Part shown: positions 21,596-32,884 of the stretch, in pieces
Layout of the letters: each line of letters begins with the position of its first letter
Numbering within the stretch: the first letter of the stretch is position 1
Position numbers and translations under genes: made by a program
The notes under the pieces: model-generated
What the model saw: only the letters and a program-made list of their open reading frames with translations
The model's database searches: none
What the model was told of the DNA's origin: nothing
Assembly: GCA_037367355.1 (NCBI GenBank)
Contig: CM074702.1
Location: 372,001 to 436,000 of the forward strand
Direction of reading: 5' to 3'
Length of the DNA stretch: 64,000 bases
From: Neoscytalidium dimidiatum
Taxonomy: Eukaryota > Ascomycota > Dothideomycetes > Botryosphaeriales > Botryosphaeriaceae

Positions 21596-22097
21596 ATTTG
21601 AAAATGGAAAAGAGCTTGATTGGTTTCCCAGTATCGGTAAGAGGCGCTCATATTGCGGTCATATTTCTACCCCTCTATCAGAAACCTCCGCCCCGGGTTA
21701 CAATCGCAGTCGCTCCCGCTGGAGCGATCATGTATCTGAAATGCGCCGCGCGCGATAGGGGGAGCAGATAGGTAGATACCCTACCTTGCAACCCCACATT
21801 GAGCCACATGACTCGCGGACTATGACGTTCAATCGCCTATCGATTTCGCAGCTTTCCCCTCCTCCCACTTCTGCATCTTGATAGGTATGCGATTATCAAT
21901 AGCCGGAGCTAGCGCTTACCTCGGCGCGGCGCAAAGCAGGTCTATTATGTCCGACATCGCAACTTTGCTGCTGTCGCCTACCGCAGTACATGCAGCTCCT
22001 AGCGCATCTCAGGCGGCAGACTTGGTTAAAGCAAAGTGAAATGTCAAGGTAACTGACATTGCGAAATTGAAGAAAGACTAACCCCGACGCATAAGAA
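21596..22097. promoter_or_regulatory. Divergent promoter with clustered GATA-factor sites
   Basis: 502 bp between the deacetylase and amidase start codons. Five HGATAR-type sites lie within about 145 bp: CGATAG at 21753-21758, AGATAG at 21766-21771, CTATCG at 21837-21842, TGATAG at 21879-21884 and TTATCA at 21893-21898. By base composition roughly 0.4 would be expected in that span. Fungal nitrogen regulators of the AreA/NIT2 type bind such sites, preferably in pairs. Confidence 0.6.
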
Positions 22098-23872
22098 ATG
22101 TCTGTCTTTTCACTTGATCCAGCCTCTGGCAACCCTGTTACGACGGCCGTAGTGGATGAGATTTGCAATGATCTGGGCGTGAAAATCAATGACGATGAGA
22201 AGGACGTTTACCGGAAGCTTCTTGGTGTTTTCCACGACTCTGCTGCGGAGTTGATGGCCATGCCTGGTAAGTTGTCCTACGCAGTCAGGATCACGCAATC
22301 GATATATGCTCATGGTTTTACCAGACTACATTCCGCAGGTTGACCTAGAACGATTCCCGCGGGAAAACGTACATTTTCCTAACGGGAAAGAAAATACACA
22401 TGGAGCGTGGGCGTGGAAATGTAGTATCAAGGATAAGAGCAAGGCCAGAAAGGAACCACGTCTTCTAGATGGAAAGACCGTCGTTCTCAAGGACAACATT
22501 TCAGTAAAGAATGTCCCAATGCTCATGGGGACGGATTTTGTCAAGGGTTATGTTCCAGTAAGCAAACTCATACGAGAGAGACTTCCCAGAGGCTAATAGC
22601 ATGCAGGAGACTGATGCCACAGTCGTGACTCGTCTGCTTGAAGCAGGCGCTGAGATTACAGGGAAAGCGGTCTGCGAGAATATGTGCCACAGCGCAACAT
22701 CCCACTCTGCTGCCACGGGCCCGGTGGAAAATCCGTTTGCCAAGGGCTACAGCAGTGGAGGGAGCTCCAGTGGCAGTGGAGTGCTAGTAGCCCTCGGCGA
22801 AGCCGACATGTCAATCGGTGCCGACCAAGGCGGAAGCGTAAGGATTCCGGCATGCAATTGCGGGCTCGTGGGATTCAAACCGACATTTGGCCTAATACCT
22901 TACACCGGTAGGAATCCTTCGCATTTGGCCTTCCGCGTATTGGACTGATAGATCGTAGCATGTGGAAGCAACGAACCAACGAATGACCATCTGGGTCCGA
23001 TGACGAGAACGGTCTTGGAGAACGCCATTTTGCTCCAGGCTATAGCTGGCACGGACAATATCGATGACCGCGGATTCGCAGCCCCACCACCGGCAAACGT
23101 TCCCAAGTACTGGTCAATTCTTTCCCACGACAAAGAACCAAAGAGTCTCTCAGGTATGAAGGTTGGCATCATTGCCGAATCTCTGACCGGCCCTGTTCTT
23201 GATCCGCGCGTGAAGAGCACATTTCTCCAGGCAGTCGAAAGTCTCAAGCAATTGGGAGCAACGGTTTCCGAAGTATCAATCCCCATCCACAAGACAGGGA
23301 CCGCAATCTGGACGGGCATCAGCAAAGTCGGTGGCTTCCTCGCTAAGAGCACCGGGCCTTTTGGGCGACGTGGCCACCAGATGGTCGACTTGCACAGCAT
23401 GATGTGGCCATTGAAGCAGGAGAACTGGGACAGTGCCTACGTGTCCTCCAAGAATATCTACCTGAATGGCGCCTACGCAGCGAGGGCTTTCCCGCAGCTG
23501 CTTGGCAAAGCGACGAATCTGTCGCGTATGCTGCGCGATGCGTACGATGCTGTGTTCGAGGAATACGATGTTCTCATCACACCCACGCTACCATATATTG
23601 CAACTAGCCATTGTGCACCTGATGCAGGCCCGCTGGAGCAGATCGCGAAGCAGGTCGGCTTGACCAGCAATACTTGTCAATTCAATCAGACTGGACACCC
23701 GGCGCTTACGATGCCAATCGGTATGTTGGAGATTGAAGAAGGGCCGTTGAAGGGATCAGGCACAAAGCTGCCGGTCGGTCTGCAGATTGTAGGGAAATGG
23801 TGGGCGGAGGAGACTGTGTATAAGGTTGCTTACGCGTGGGAGTCGGCAAACCCGGACTGGAAGAGTCTGTGA
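22098..23872 (+). CDS. Amidase-signature family amidase
   Basis: Exons 22098-22266, 22325-22557, 22607-22907 and 22959-23872, 538 residues. Three introns of 58, 49 and 51 nt have GTAAGT, GTAAGC and GTAGGA donors, and all phases close. The Ser-cisSer-Lys triad is visible: Lys near 112 in [11 protein letters not shown], the cis-Ser in the Gly/Ser loop [12 protein letters not shown] near 187, and the nucleophile Ser near 211 in [12 protein letters not shown]. The spacing matches the family. These enzymes release ammonia from amides. The substrate is not predictable, and the family also includes allophanate hydrolase and fatty-acid amide hydrolases. The start ATG follows an A-rich context (AAGAAATG). 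Divergence from the PuuE-like gene through shared GATA sites suggests co-regulation by nitrogen supply. Confidence 0.93.
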
Positions 23873-24192
23873 GCAATTTTCGGCCTCGCGAGAATTTCGG
23901 CGCGAGCACTTCTCGAATTAGTCTTTCGTAAGCAATGTAGCCTTCAATATGTGAAATTTCACATGATTGGCTCATCTAACATTTCCGTGTTGGGTATCCA
24001 TGAGGTCAACGGCGGCCGGCCCGCCTGGCGGAAAACGCTTACTCACCTTCGGCCCCAAAGCTGACACCCGAAGCCGAGACAGGGTCCGCTAGGGCCCGCT
24101 CCTTTACTTTCTTCCGACATCCTGACAACCTCACCTCTCACCTCCATCATCCAAAGCAATCAACCCATAAAGGCACGTCCGAAAAGCCATCA
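23873..24192. other. Intergenic region, 320 bp
   Basis: Amidase 3' flank and DUF924 promoter. It carries a pyrimidine-rich stretch just upstream of the DUF924 gene. Nothing else is seen. Confidence 0.6.
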
Positions 24193-25167
24193 ATGGATGG
24201 GAAAGAGCAAGGACTAAACGCGCAAGCCACCAACCAACCCCGCCGCGCCCGCAAGACGAAAAGGGAAATCCGGCAGACGACCAAGAACGTGCAGGCCATC
24301 CTCGCCATCCTCATCGTCATCTTCGCAGCCATGGCGTCCCCCGCGACCTTCACGTTGAACAAACGCCTCTTCAACCCAGCCGCCTACGCCCGCCTCCGCA
24401 CGCTCTGGTTCGGCAACCTCCCCGCCACCGCGACCACGGCGCCCCCGGCGCTGGTCAAGAAGTGGTACGGCGCGGGGCCCGCGGAGGACGCGGCGTCCTT
24501 CGACGAGGCCTGCGCGTCGGGCTTCGGCGCGGCGCTGCGCTCGGTCGGGCCGGACAGGCTGGCGCTGCCGCCGCTCGACGTCGGCGGCAACGGCAGCCAC
24601 GCGGGCGAGCTCGCGCTCGCGCCGGCCGTCGCGGCGCCGTTCGCGGCGGAGCTCGAGCGCGTGGCCGCGGCCGCGGGCGACATCCGCGCCGGCGAGGAGG
24701 CCGCCGCCGACGCCGCGCTGGGCCTGGTGCTGCTGCTGGACCAGGTCGCGCGGAACGTGTTCAGGGACGAGCAGAGGCTCGTCTACACCCATTACGACCG
24801 CCTCGCGCGGAGCGTGCTGCGCCACGTCTTGGCCCGCGCCCCGCGCGCCGACCTGCACCCCAAGTGGCGCGCGAGCCCGGTGTACCGGCTGTGGTTCTAC
24901 ATGCCGCTCATGCATTCCGAGTTCCTGGAGGACCATCGGCGCTATGAGGAGCTGGTGGGGGACATGGTGGCGGAGCTGGAAAGGAGCGGGGATGCGGAGG
25001 CGGCGGAGTATGCGAGGAACAGTTTGAACTTTGGGAAGAAGCACAGGGAGATTTTGGAGAAGTTTGGGAGATACCCGCATAGGAACGAGGCTATGGGGAG
25101 GAGAATGACGAAGGAGGAGAAAGAGTGGTTGGAGGCCGGTGGGGAGACATTTGGAACCAAAAAGTGA
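24193..25167 (+). CDS. DUF924-family protein with N-terminal membrane anchor
   Basis: A single exon of 324 residues. The DUF924 fold (an all-helical, TPR-like family found in bacteria and eukaryotes, function unknown) is recognised from VLLLDQVARNVFRDEQR, the WFYMPLMHSEFLEDHRR helix, and the C-terminal block KFGRYPHRNEAMGRRMTKEE. In this protein the domain is preceded by a basic segment and one hydrophobic stretch, NVQAILAILIVIFAAMASPA (about 36-55), which could be a membrane anchor or an uncleaved mitochondrial or ER signal. An ATG inside that stretch could start a shorter form. The middle of the gene (24420-24900) is far more GC-rich than its ends, with long Ala/Arg/Glu runs, so antisense frames stay open there by chance. 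Confidence 0.9.
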   Translation: MDGKEQGLNAQATNQPRRARKTKREIRQTTKNVQAILAILIVIFAAMASPATFTLNKRLFNPAAYARLRTLWFGNLPATATTAPPALVKKWYGAGPAEDAASFDEACASGFGAALRSVGPDRLALPPLDVGGNGSHAGELALAPAVAAPFAAELERVAAAAGDIRAGEEAAADAALGLVLLLDQVARNVFRDEQRLVYTHYDRLARSVLRHVLARAPRADLHPKWRASPVYRLWFYMPLMHSEFLEDHRRYEELVGDMVAELERSGDAEAAEYARNSLNFGKKHREILEKFGRYPHRNEAMGRRMTKEEKEWLEAGGETFGTKK

Positions 25168-27676
25168 TGGACTGTGCGGCTGGCTGAAATACGATGGTTT
25201 GCTCTTTCGACATTGTAGAACAGCAGAAATCATGGTACCGGCAAAGAAAAAAAAATAGATTTACTTTTCGTCTGGGCGAAGCAGATCTAGTATGTATATT
25301 GCCTTGTCGGTTTGATAGATAAGTTGGAAATGATAAGCGCATAGGTAGCGGACAATGCTACATAATACTTCTCTCTATACTCTCAATAAAGGCTTATATG
25401 GCTTGTTGAAGAATAATGTGTAGAGTTCCCAAATACCCACCCATAGGCCGTTGATACCAGCCGTTTTGATCCGTTTCCTTGAAACTTATACATGCTTACC
25501 TCACTCACTGTCTGAGCCCAGGGGCACCGGCGAAAGGCTTACAGCAAGCTGAAGAAACGTATGGAAAGTCTAGGCCTCCGTCCGGACGCAGATAGGATAC
25601 GACACGGCATGGCCGTGCGGCTGACGTTTCAGCATTCTATTGGTGGTTTCCGGGTCCAATACTTTCCGGAAATACCTAACGGCCCACGAACGGCTGCGTC
25701 CGGAAATGCCGCGCCTAACCGGCCATGGAGCTTCCTCCTACCTACAACTCGGTCTCTTTCTGAACGACATTCTTCAAACATGACGTAAGTTGAGGCTGAG
25801 TGCTTTCACATGCCTGCGAAATGTGGTCACATGGCGCTTATCGGGTTGGCTCGAGTGTCCACCATGATGGACGAAGCATCGTCCAGTTGCACGGACACTG
25901 CCGGGCGAATGGTCGGAAGTCGGAAGGCAAAGTCAAAATGTCGGTCAGCATTCGTTCCGGGGAAAAGGGGAACTGGCTAGCTCTCTCTATCTGCGAGAAT
26001 GATGGCGAAGAGGTGGATTTCCAGCGAATAGCTACGGTGCTGGGTGCTCCAGCGCGCGCGCGCCGTTGCGGCCTCCAGGTAGCCACATGGAGGCAGCGGT
26101 CCGAAAGTGGAAAAGGGCGTTCCCCGTGTGATACTGACACCCACTTTAAGCCATCGAGTCAGGCCAATGACAGGGGAGGCGCCCCTCACGTACCCGGTAA
26201 ATGACACCATGCTGAACGCGAGATGGGGGATTGCGCGAGAAGGCAAGGGCGTGGTTTCACCCGAACAGCAGCCGGAATGAAGGGCGGCAAGGGCTCAGTC
26301 GCATCGCAGCGCATCTCGCAGCGCCGGCGTCGTGGGCGTCGCGGGATATGCATGCAGCGAGCGAGATCCGCGTCAGGCCCTGCTTTGGCGGGAGGATACG
26401 GTGGTGATCGAGGGCGGGGATTTCATCGTGGTGCAGCGGGCGGAGATGATTAGCTGCCCGCCAGCCTGGCCCAGAGGGAAATCTCCCGGGCGCCGGCCGC
26501 CAGTCCATGCCCTCGCAACCCCCCTCAAAACAGCTAGGCCTATCGATTGCTACCCGCCGCGATTCGCATCCGTGATAACGAACCTTGACTGCCCCAGGGA
26601 ACAGCCACACCTGCCGCCAGATGAACACCAGGTTGGTGAGGCGGCGGCTCCGGCCAGGCAGCGCTCTTGTCTCAGGCGCAAGACGGGTTCCTGGGGCGCC
26701 CGTCCACACCCGCCCACGCCCTCGTCGCGCGTCGCGCGTCCGCGGCGGCGTGTTCAAGCCTCCCAGGAGCAGCACAGCCGGCGGCATCGCGGTCTGGGAG
26801 GGCCCGCGACACGGGGGCCTGACTCGTGCCTCAGGTCACCTGCAGGTCAGCCTTGCGATAAGCTCCCACGGGCGCAGTCGCTCGCATGGGCGGCGCGAGC
26901 CTTCCTGGAGGCAGCAGCCGGCGGGCGCTATTCGAGCTACGGGCTACGGGCTACGGTCTCCAGACGAGACGCGCGCATGGCTCGCTCGACTTTCGCGCGT
27001 CGTTCCTGGCAGCAGCGCGCAGCGCAGGCGGGCGACGGCGAGGGCTGCCTGGAGCGAGGGACGGCACGGCGGGCGCGCGCAGGTCGCAGCAGCAGCTTTC
27101 CCCGCGCGCAGGCCTCCAGAGGGGCGCCGGCGAGGGCAGCGAGGCCTGCGACGGGGGAGATCGGCCGCAGACCGCCAGAAACGGGAGAGGCTAGCGCTGC
27201 GTTGTTGGCAGACAAGCAAGGACCTGCCCGCTCTCTATTGGCCTGCGCTATGGACGCGCGCTACCCCCAGCCACGCCTTTTCGCGCGAATGGCCATGCGT
27301 GTCACTGCCGCTGAGCGCTGGGAGGGCGAGGGGTTGGGAGATCGCCTCGGGCTGTCCCAGAGATACCGCACCTCTTGCGCCTCTTCCTCGCACCTCCTCC
27401 ACCACCCACCACCACCACTCCATCCATCACCCGGTTCCCAGCCCACCACCGCTCCAGGCACCGCTGTCCAATGTCTCGTAGGGCTGTCCGTAATACTGCG
27501 ACTCAGAATTGCGACGCCCTCTGCCCTCCCGCTGAATCAGCTGCTCCACCACCGAGTCACCGGATCCAACCCGCTCCCGCGCCCAGACGTCTCCATCGCC
27601 GTCCGCCGCGACAGCCCCCTCCCGCCCGCACCACCAACCACGCCACCCAATTCGCGACTCCCAACCACCAGCGCGT
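25168..27676. other. Intergenic region, 2.5 kb
   Basis: The first part (to about 25550) is AT-richer and is likely the DUF924 3' flank. From 26250 to 27480 it is GC-rich, and long frames stay open on both strands without protein-like composition (for example 26332-28035 plus). The last 300 nt are C/CT-rich, as in fungal 5' leaders. I see no gene I can support. A long leader or upstream exon of the 27677 gene is possible. Confidence 0.5.
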
Positions 27677-29569
27677 ATGCTTTACGAACGCGGCAGTATG
27701 ACTGCCCTCAAAACGGAGGAACTCGAGGACCTTCTAGCGAGCCGCCCGTCGCTGGCCGCCTCCGTCGACGACTGCTACGACCTGGACGCCGCCCATCAGC
27801 GCGCAAGCCGGTCGCCCTTCTTTGGCATCCCCTCCACCCACTCCGGCTTCCGCTCAGAGGACTCCGAGACCGAGGAGACCGACAGCGCCGGCCCGTGGTC
27901 ACCGCCCGCCTGGCGCAAAGCCGGCAGCGGTTGGTACCGCCATCACCACCACCACCACCATCACCACCTGTCGCCCGACAGCCCGTCGCGGTCGCGCGAA
28001 ACCAGCCCCCAGTACGAGAGCGCCGGCGAGGGTGACGCGATCATGCCGGCGAACGTGCCGCTGCCTGTGAGTCCGTTGAAGCAAACGCCGCGCACCAGCC
28101 CGGAGCGCGACCTCGGATGGGATGCGCGCATCAAGAAAGAGGAGGATCTGGACACTGAGGAGACGCCGCAGCGCGCGCTGGCGCATCGCGACAAGGAAAA
28201 GAGTAAAGAGGGCTCAGCGCCGCCGCCGCCGCCGAGCCTGTCCGCGACGGCCGCGGCGCATGCCAACAGCTGTATGTACCGGGCGCGCAACGCCCAATCG
28301 CAAGCGCTGAACAGAGCAGATATTCGTCTCGCGCTGCGCGCAGAAGTGCAGCATCGCACCGAGCCCTACGAGGCTGCGTATTCGTGGCTTTGCGACAACT
28401 TCTCGATGATCGCCAAGTCGCGTACGTCGGCGCTTATGTCGATACTTGTGGGTCTTTTGTCTATTTTCAGTCTGCGCCTCCTCCTGCAGCCGCCGTCTGC
28501 GGGCCACGTTCCGGATCTCGTGAAGGTTGCGGGCCTCGCAAAGGCGTTTGAGCCGTTCATCTACTACAGCGAAAACGGAGTGTCGCAAATAGGAGACTTG
28601 CAAGAGACGGGGGTCGCGGTATGGGATCTGGGAGAAAGCGTGCGTTTGACGAACATGACCTCGGCGCCCATTATAGTTAAGGAGCTCGACGAACTGAGCG
28701 AAAGCCTCAAAACCCTCTCGGTAGAATTGACCAAGTTCTTTGCAAACGTGGATGGGGATGTCGATAGGTATACTAGTCGCACAGTCTGGCTGAATCGCAG
28801 GCCGGTGACGCTGACACTAAGTAGTATCCTCATAGTCATGGACTGGGCGAAGCGCGAGCTGGCGCACATCCAGACGTTGCCAGAGAGTTCTCTGTCGTCA
28901 GTCTTCGGCAATGTACACCGACTTCTAAGCCGGATAGGCCTTCTCGAGACGTCAACAGGCGCACCCACAGCTGTCGGGAAAGTCGTCAAGGAGCTGTTCG
29001 GTCAAACAAGTCCCCAGCGCACCAAAGCCACCCTGCAACGCACATTCAATGAATTCCTTAACGTGCTCGAGGAGAGTATAAACAATGAACTCACTGCCTC
29101 CACTGCCCTGTTTAGCCTGTACGAGTCCATAGATCGCCAGTTTCTCAACCTCCAGCGCACCGTGCTACGCGAGACAGATCAGCAAGAGCGCGAGGAAGGC
29201 GACCTACTCTCGAGCTTGTGGACGCGCCTCATGGGAGCCAATGCCTCTCGCTTGCGCAAATACGAAAAGAACCGCCAGCTTCTGGCCTCATTGCGCGCCC
29301 GCACCCTGCTCAACAAGGGCGCGCTCGGTGATCATCGCGCCAAGCTCCAGCAACTGAAGAGCAACCTCGAGATGCTCAGGAAACGTCTCATCAGCCCGCT
29401 GTTGAGAAGTAACGAGTCGAGCACACTCGCGATAGAGGACCAGATCAAAGGCCTCGACGGCACTTACGAGTACCTCCACGGCGTGCGGGAACGACAGAAG
29501 ACCAAAGTGATGGGTCTCCTGTACGGACCAAGCGAAAGAATTCTGGTGATCGAAGGTAACTCCTCATGA
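27677..29569 (+). CDS. Predicted membrane protein with coiled-coil C-terminus, unknown function
   Basis: A single exon of 630 residues; an alternative start is the in-frame ATG at 27698 (MTALKTEELE). Residues about 1-200 are disordered and Ser/Pro/Glu-rich, with a run of nine histidines near 89-97 and SP motifs. One hydrophobic segment, ALMSILVGLLSIFSLRLLL (about 252-270), is followed by about 350 ordered, helical residues with heptad-like Leu spacing, ending in MGLLYGPSERILVIEG. The layout (cytosolic disordered head, one membrane span, long helical domain) suggests a single-pass organelle or endomembrane protein. I do not recognise the family, though the ordered region looks conserved rather than random. 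Confidence 0.8.
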   Translation: MLYERGSMTALKTEELEDLLASRPSLAASVDDCYDLDAAHQRASRSPFFGIPSTHSGFRSEDSETEETDSAGPWSPPAWRKAGSGWYRHHHHHHHHHLSPDSPSRSRETSPQYESAGEGDAIMPANVPLPVSPLKQTPRTSPERDLGWDARIKKEEDLDTEETPQRALAHRDKEKSKEGSAPPPPPSLSATAAAHANSCMYRARNAQSQALNRADIRLALRAEVQHRTEPYEAAYSWLCDNFSMIAKSRTSALMSILVGLLSIFSLRLLLQPPSAGHVPDLVKVAGLAKAFEPFIYYSENGVSQIGDLQETGVAVWDLGESVRLTNMTSAPIIVKELDELSESLKTLSVELTKFFANVDGDVDRYTSRTVWLNRRPVTLTLSSILIVMDWAKRELAHIQTLPESSLSSVFGNVHRLLSRIGLLETSTGAPTAVGKVVKELFGQTSPQRTKATLQRTFNEFLNVLEESINNELTASTALFSLYESIDRQFLNLQRTVLRETDQQEREEGDLLSSLWTRLMGANASRLRKYEKNRQLLASLRARTLLNKGALGDHRAKLQQLKSNLEMLRKRLISPLLRSNESSTLAIEDQIKGLDGTYEYLHGVRERQKTKVMGLLYGPSERILVIEGNSS

Positions 29570-30131
29570 GCAAAAATCGGCGCCGCGGTGCAATGGTAAA
29601 GGCGTTCTTGCAGCATTTGCAGTGGCGCACGGCGTTTCGGCTAAAGAGGAGTTCTTCGGTCTCTGGTGTCCATTCCTTTAACATAGGATAGGAGTTATTT
29701 CGGGATTTGCTGCTGGGGAATGGCGTTGTCGATTTGTGTTTCGGCGCATTTTGGAAACATTCTTCCCTTCCTCTTATCATCATCATTATCATTCTCCTTC
29801 TCTTGCGTCTCTGTGGCATTGGGTTCTCGGGCGGGAATATTCTTCTGCATGAGCGGCATACGGAGTGCTCTTTTGCGAATGATCTTCATATGGGCTACTG
29901 TGATGCTGTCACGCCATTATGTCAGCATAGACGCTGTAGAAACGAAGTTAACCAGTTCAAACATGACTGTGCGGAATAATTTGAGGTATAAGGTGATGTG
30001 AAGAAAGTGGGATACCTGAGGCATGGTTTTCGTGCATGCAGCCCGGAAGAACTGAATAGCCGAAGTGCATACGATCGTGAATCCAATCTTGACCTTGAGA
30101 TTCTAGTGACCTTCACACACCACCATCCACC
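29570..30131. other. Intergenic region, 560 bp
   Basis: 3' flank of the membrane-protein gene and promoter of the uS7m gene. It has a pyrimidine-rich stretch near 29755-29810. No gene is seen. Confidence 0.6.
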
Positions 30132-31318
30132 ATGCCTCCGAGACTTAATCTGCTTACAGCTCACCGGTCGCTCGCTCTCCGTCCGAGGGTCCCCGCTCCT
30201 CAATGGCGTGCCAACCGAATTGTCGCCGCGCCGTCTGCGGTCAGAAGATGTTACGCCGATGACGCTTCGAAGAAGGATCTACCAGAATCGCAAGATAACA
30301 AGGGCCCAAATACCGACACGCTGCCACATGTCACGGAGGAGGCGCGGGAAATCGCGAAGTTCCAAAAGAGGCCACCGCCGGAGGTTGAACAGGGCACGCC
30401 AGTGAACGAGGTACGCGGGGAATACGACGACTGCGAAATAAATCCCTTGGTTAAAGGCAATTGGGAGTAGAGCACTGGGCTAATACGCTCTTTAGTATAT
30501 CAAAGGGGACAAGGATGCACAGAAACACCTCCCGCAGGTTATGAAAGACAGCCTGAAGGCAGCATCATCAGGACCGAAGGGCAGCCGCTCCTTCTCGACT
30601 TCGGCGATCCACCGTGAGGAACAGCTGGCCGTCGCGCCGGAACCAGCTGCGACGGAACTCGGCGCCGAGGGTGTTAAGTTCGGTGTCGTGCCCTTCCCCC
30701 TTCCGACCGAGAACAGGTTGAAGAGTCGGTACGACCCGCTCGTTGAGCAGGTCACGAACCTGCTGATGCAGGACGGCAAGAAGAGCGTTGCGCAGCGGGT
30801 ACGTTTGCTTGACCCCGACTCCACTTCCATTGCCGCAAGGGAGGTTTGTTGATTGCTTACTTCTTGATGTCTAGAACATGGGCCTCATCCTCAATCATCT
30901 CCGCACTTCCCCGCCCCCGACCATCAGCCCCCAGCGCCCCCTCCTGCCCGGTGCCCCTCCGCCATCGCATCTCCCGCTTAACCCCGTCCTCTACCTCACC
31001 CTCGCTATCGACTCTATCGCCCCGCTCATGCGCATCCGCTCCCAGCGTGGAGCAGCCGGCGGTGGTATGGCGCTGCAGATTCCCGTGCCGCTGGGCTTGC
31101 GCCAGAGGCGGCGGAGAGCCGTTGAGTGGATACTCGAGGCGGCGAGTAAGAGGAGGAACTCTGGCAGCGGCAAGGGCGGCTTCGCGATGCGCGTGGCGAA
31201 CGAGCTGATTGCTGTGGTGCAGGGTACGAGCTCGGTGTGGACGAAGCGAGATGGTGTGCACAAGGTTGCGGTGGCGGCGAGAGCGAACTTGAATGTTAAG
31301 TCAAAGGGCAGGAGATAA
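30132..31318 (+). CDS. rsm7: Mitochondrial small-subunit ribosomal protein uS7m
   Basis: Exons 30132-30410, 30496-30798 and 30875-31318, 341 residues. The introns are 85 and 76 nt, both phase 0, with GTACGC/GTACGT donors and TTTAG/TCTAG acceptors. Residues about 1-40 form an Arg-rich mitochondrial presequence. After a variable linker comes the S7 domain: DPLVEQVTNLLMQDGKKSVAQR at the exon 2 end, then NMGLILNHLR, QIPVPLGLRQRRRRAVEWIL and FAMRVANELIAVVQG, ending in a Lys/Arg tail. The protein binds the 3' domain of the mitochondrial small rRNA and helps nucleate head assembly (family knowledge). Like other fungal mitochondrial S7 proteins it is longer than bacterial S7. Confidence 0.95.
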
Positions 31319-32884
31319 GCTATGACTTTTAGGACTTAGAAGTCGCTGTAGGTCACTCGGAGGAAAGATGCGAAGCCGCCTGGGGAGCGGATTCTTATCA
31401 AAAGTGCTGGGTTGGAGCATGTTTACCCCGTTTGGCGCATTGGAGGGCTCATGACCGCTCGCTGTTGTATATAATTCTGCATATTGAATTGAAAGCTGGC
31501 TGTGACGAGCTTTGGAGAGTAGCCTAGAGCCTGAACAAAGAAAAAAAACATTGAACCATATGCTATCTCGCTGAGGCCTGAAGAGTACGGAGTTAAAGCG
31601 ATCTATTGCGATTTACTGAAATAGGTATATTATGTCATCAAGTCTAGATTAGCAACACGGAAGTTGAAAGCAGACGAGTCAAAGGGAAAATCCGGGAAAG
31701 TTGCTATTAGGTTTGTGTTCTGGCTATATTTTCGTTCCTGCTAACCAGTCGCACCTTCGTTACGGATCCAGTTTGTGCTCGGTGCCGCAAGTAGCTTGGC
31801 TAGTCACTTAGATTCACCTAATCAGATCTGTGGAGGAGACATGTCCGTTACGAAATGGATGCGCTCTACCTTCTCATTCCGCGACATGGAAGTTGACCTC
31901 TTACTTGATGTTGACAAATGACAAAAATTCGTTGAAGTAAAATATGCTGCTTGTTTAGGTAGCAACACTTAGGCGTGTGAACATGCCGGACCTATCTAGT
32001 ATTGCCTGCAGGCTGGCGAATCCGCATGGAATGTTCATCAATCCCTGCCAGCCTCAACCCTGACGACTGATCCGCCGTCACTCATGCGGGCGCTGTTCCG
32101 GCATTAGTGCCGCGTCTCATCAGAACTCTCTCGAAGCTTGCACGGCCCGGCGCTCCCTGGCGCAAAGTGCAGGTGAGCCGGGCAGATTTCGTCATACATG
32201 GTGGTTTGGATCGCGGCTCCACAGATCGGACCTACAGCAGGGTTGACAGAGGCAACATGCCAAACAAGAATCGCATGTCGGAGAGAGATGAGTCCACACT
32301 TCCAAAGCAGACCCTGCGTCGGGCTCTCAGCAGGCTGCAAAGGTCAGAGTGACGTTGGTTTAGAGGAGCGATACTCCACAAGGCTGACGTGCACCGCGTA
32401 TCCGCAGATCCTGGCAGACTGCACGGGGCCTTAAGAAACGGTTGGATCCATGATCGCAATCGCGGTGGAGCCGGTTCGCCCGAAAGGTTGGAAGAGCGCA
32501 AAGCTTGACTTGACGCCGGCCAGTGATCCTCGGCGCTTTGTCCCTGCCGGTGCCGGTTTCTGCGCGCTTTGCAGCCGATGACGTAGAGGGGGCCGGAGCT
32601 ATGGCCTCCCCTCGCACCTCCGCTTTCTGAGCTCTGCCGGCAACCGTGTACGTCAGACTTGCCAAACCGTGGCTGGGCCCCTCCTCTGGCAAGCTGTAGT
32701 AGCTATCTATTCCAGCCGCTAAGATCGCACGCCGAGTTACTTCTCTTTCTCACCGTCGTTTCCAAATTGCAAGGAACCACGCCAGATACCCTTTCGCCGT
32801 TTGCCTGCCATTGAGCGAAGTGCCTATCCTTACCGTGCCCTCAAGCGATAGTCTGGATCAGCTCTATTGCGATTCGCCTTTCTC
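31319..32884. other. Intergenic region, 1.6 kb
   Basis: AT-rich from about 31440 to 31990, then mixed. Short open frames only. No gene is supported. Confidence 0.55.

Noticed and set aside
24214..25233. 339-codon minus-strand frame
   Set aside because: Antisense to the DUF924 gene; kept open by extreme GC at third positions.
26332..28035. 567-codon plus-strand frame
   Set aside because: Arg/Pro/Ala-rich random composition; it overlaps the start of the better-supported 27677 gene in another frame.
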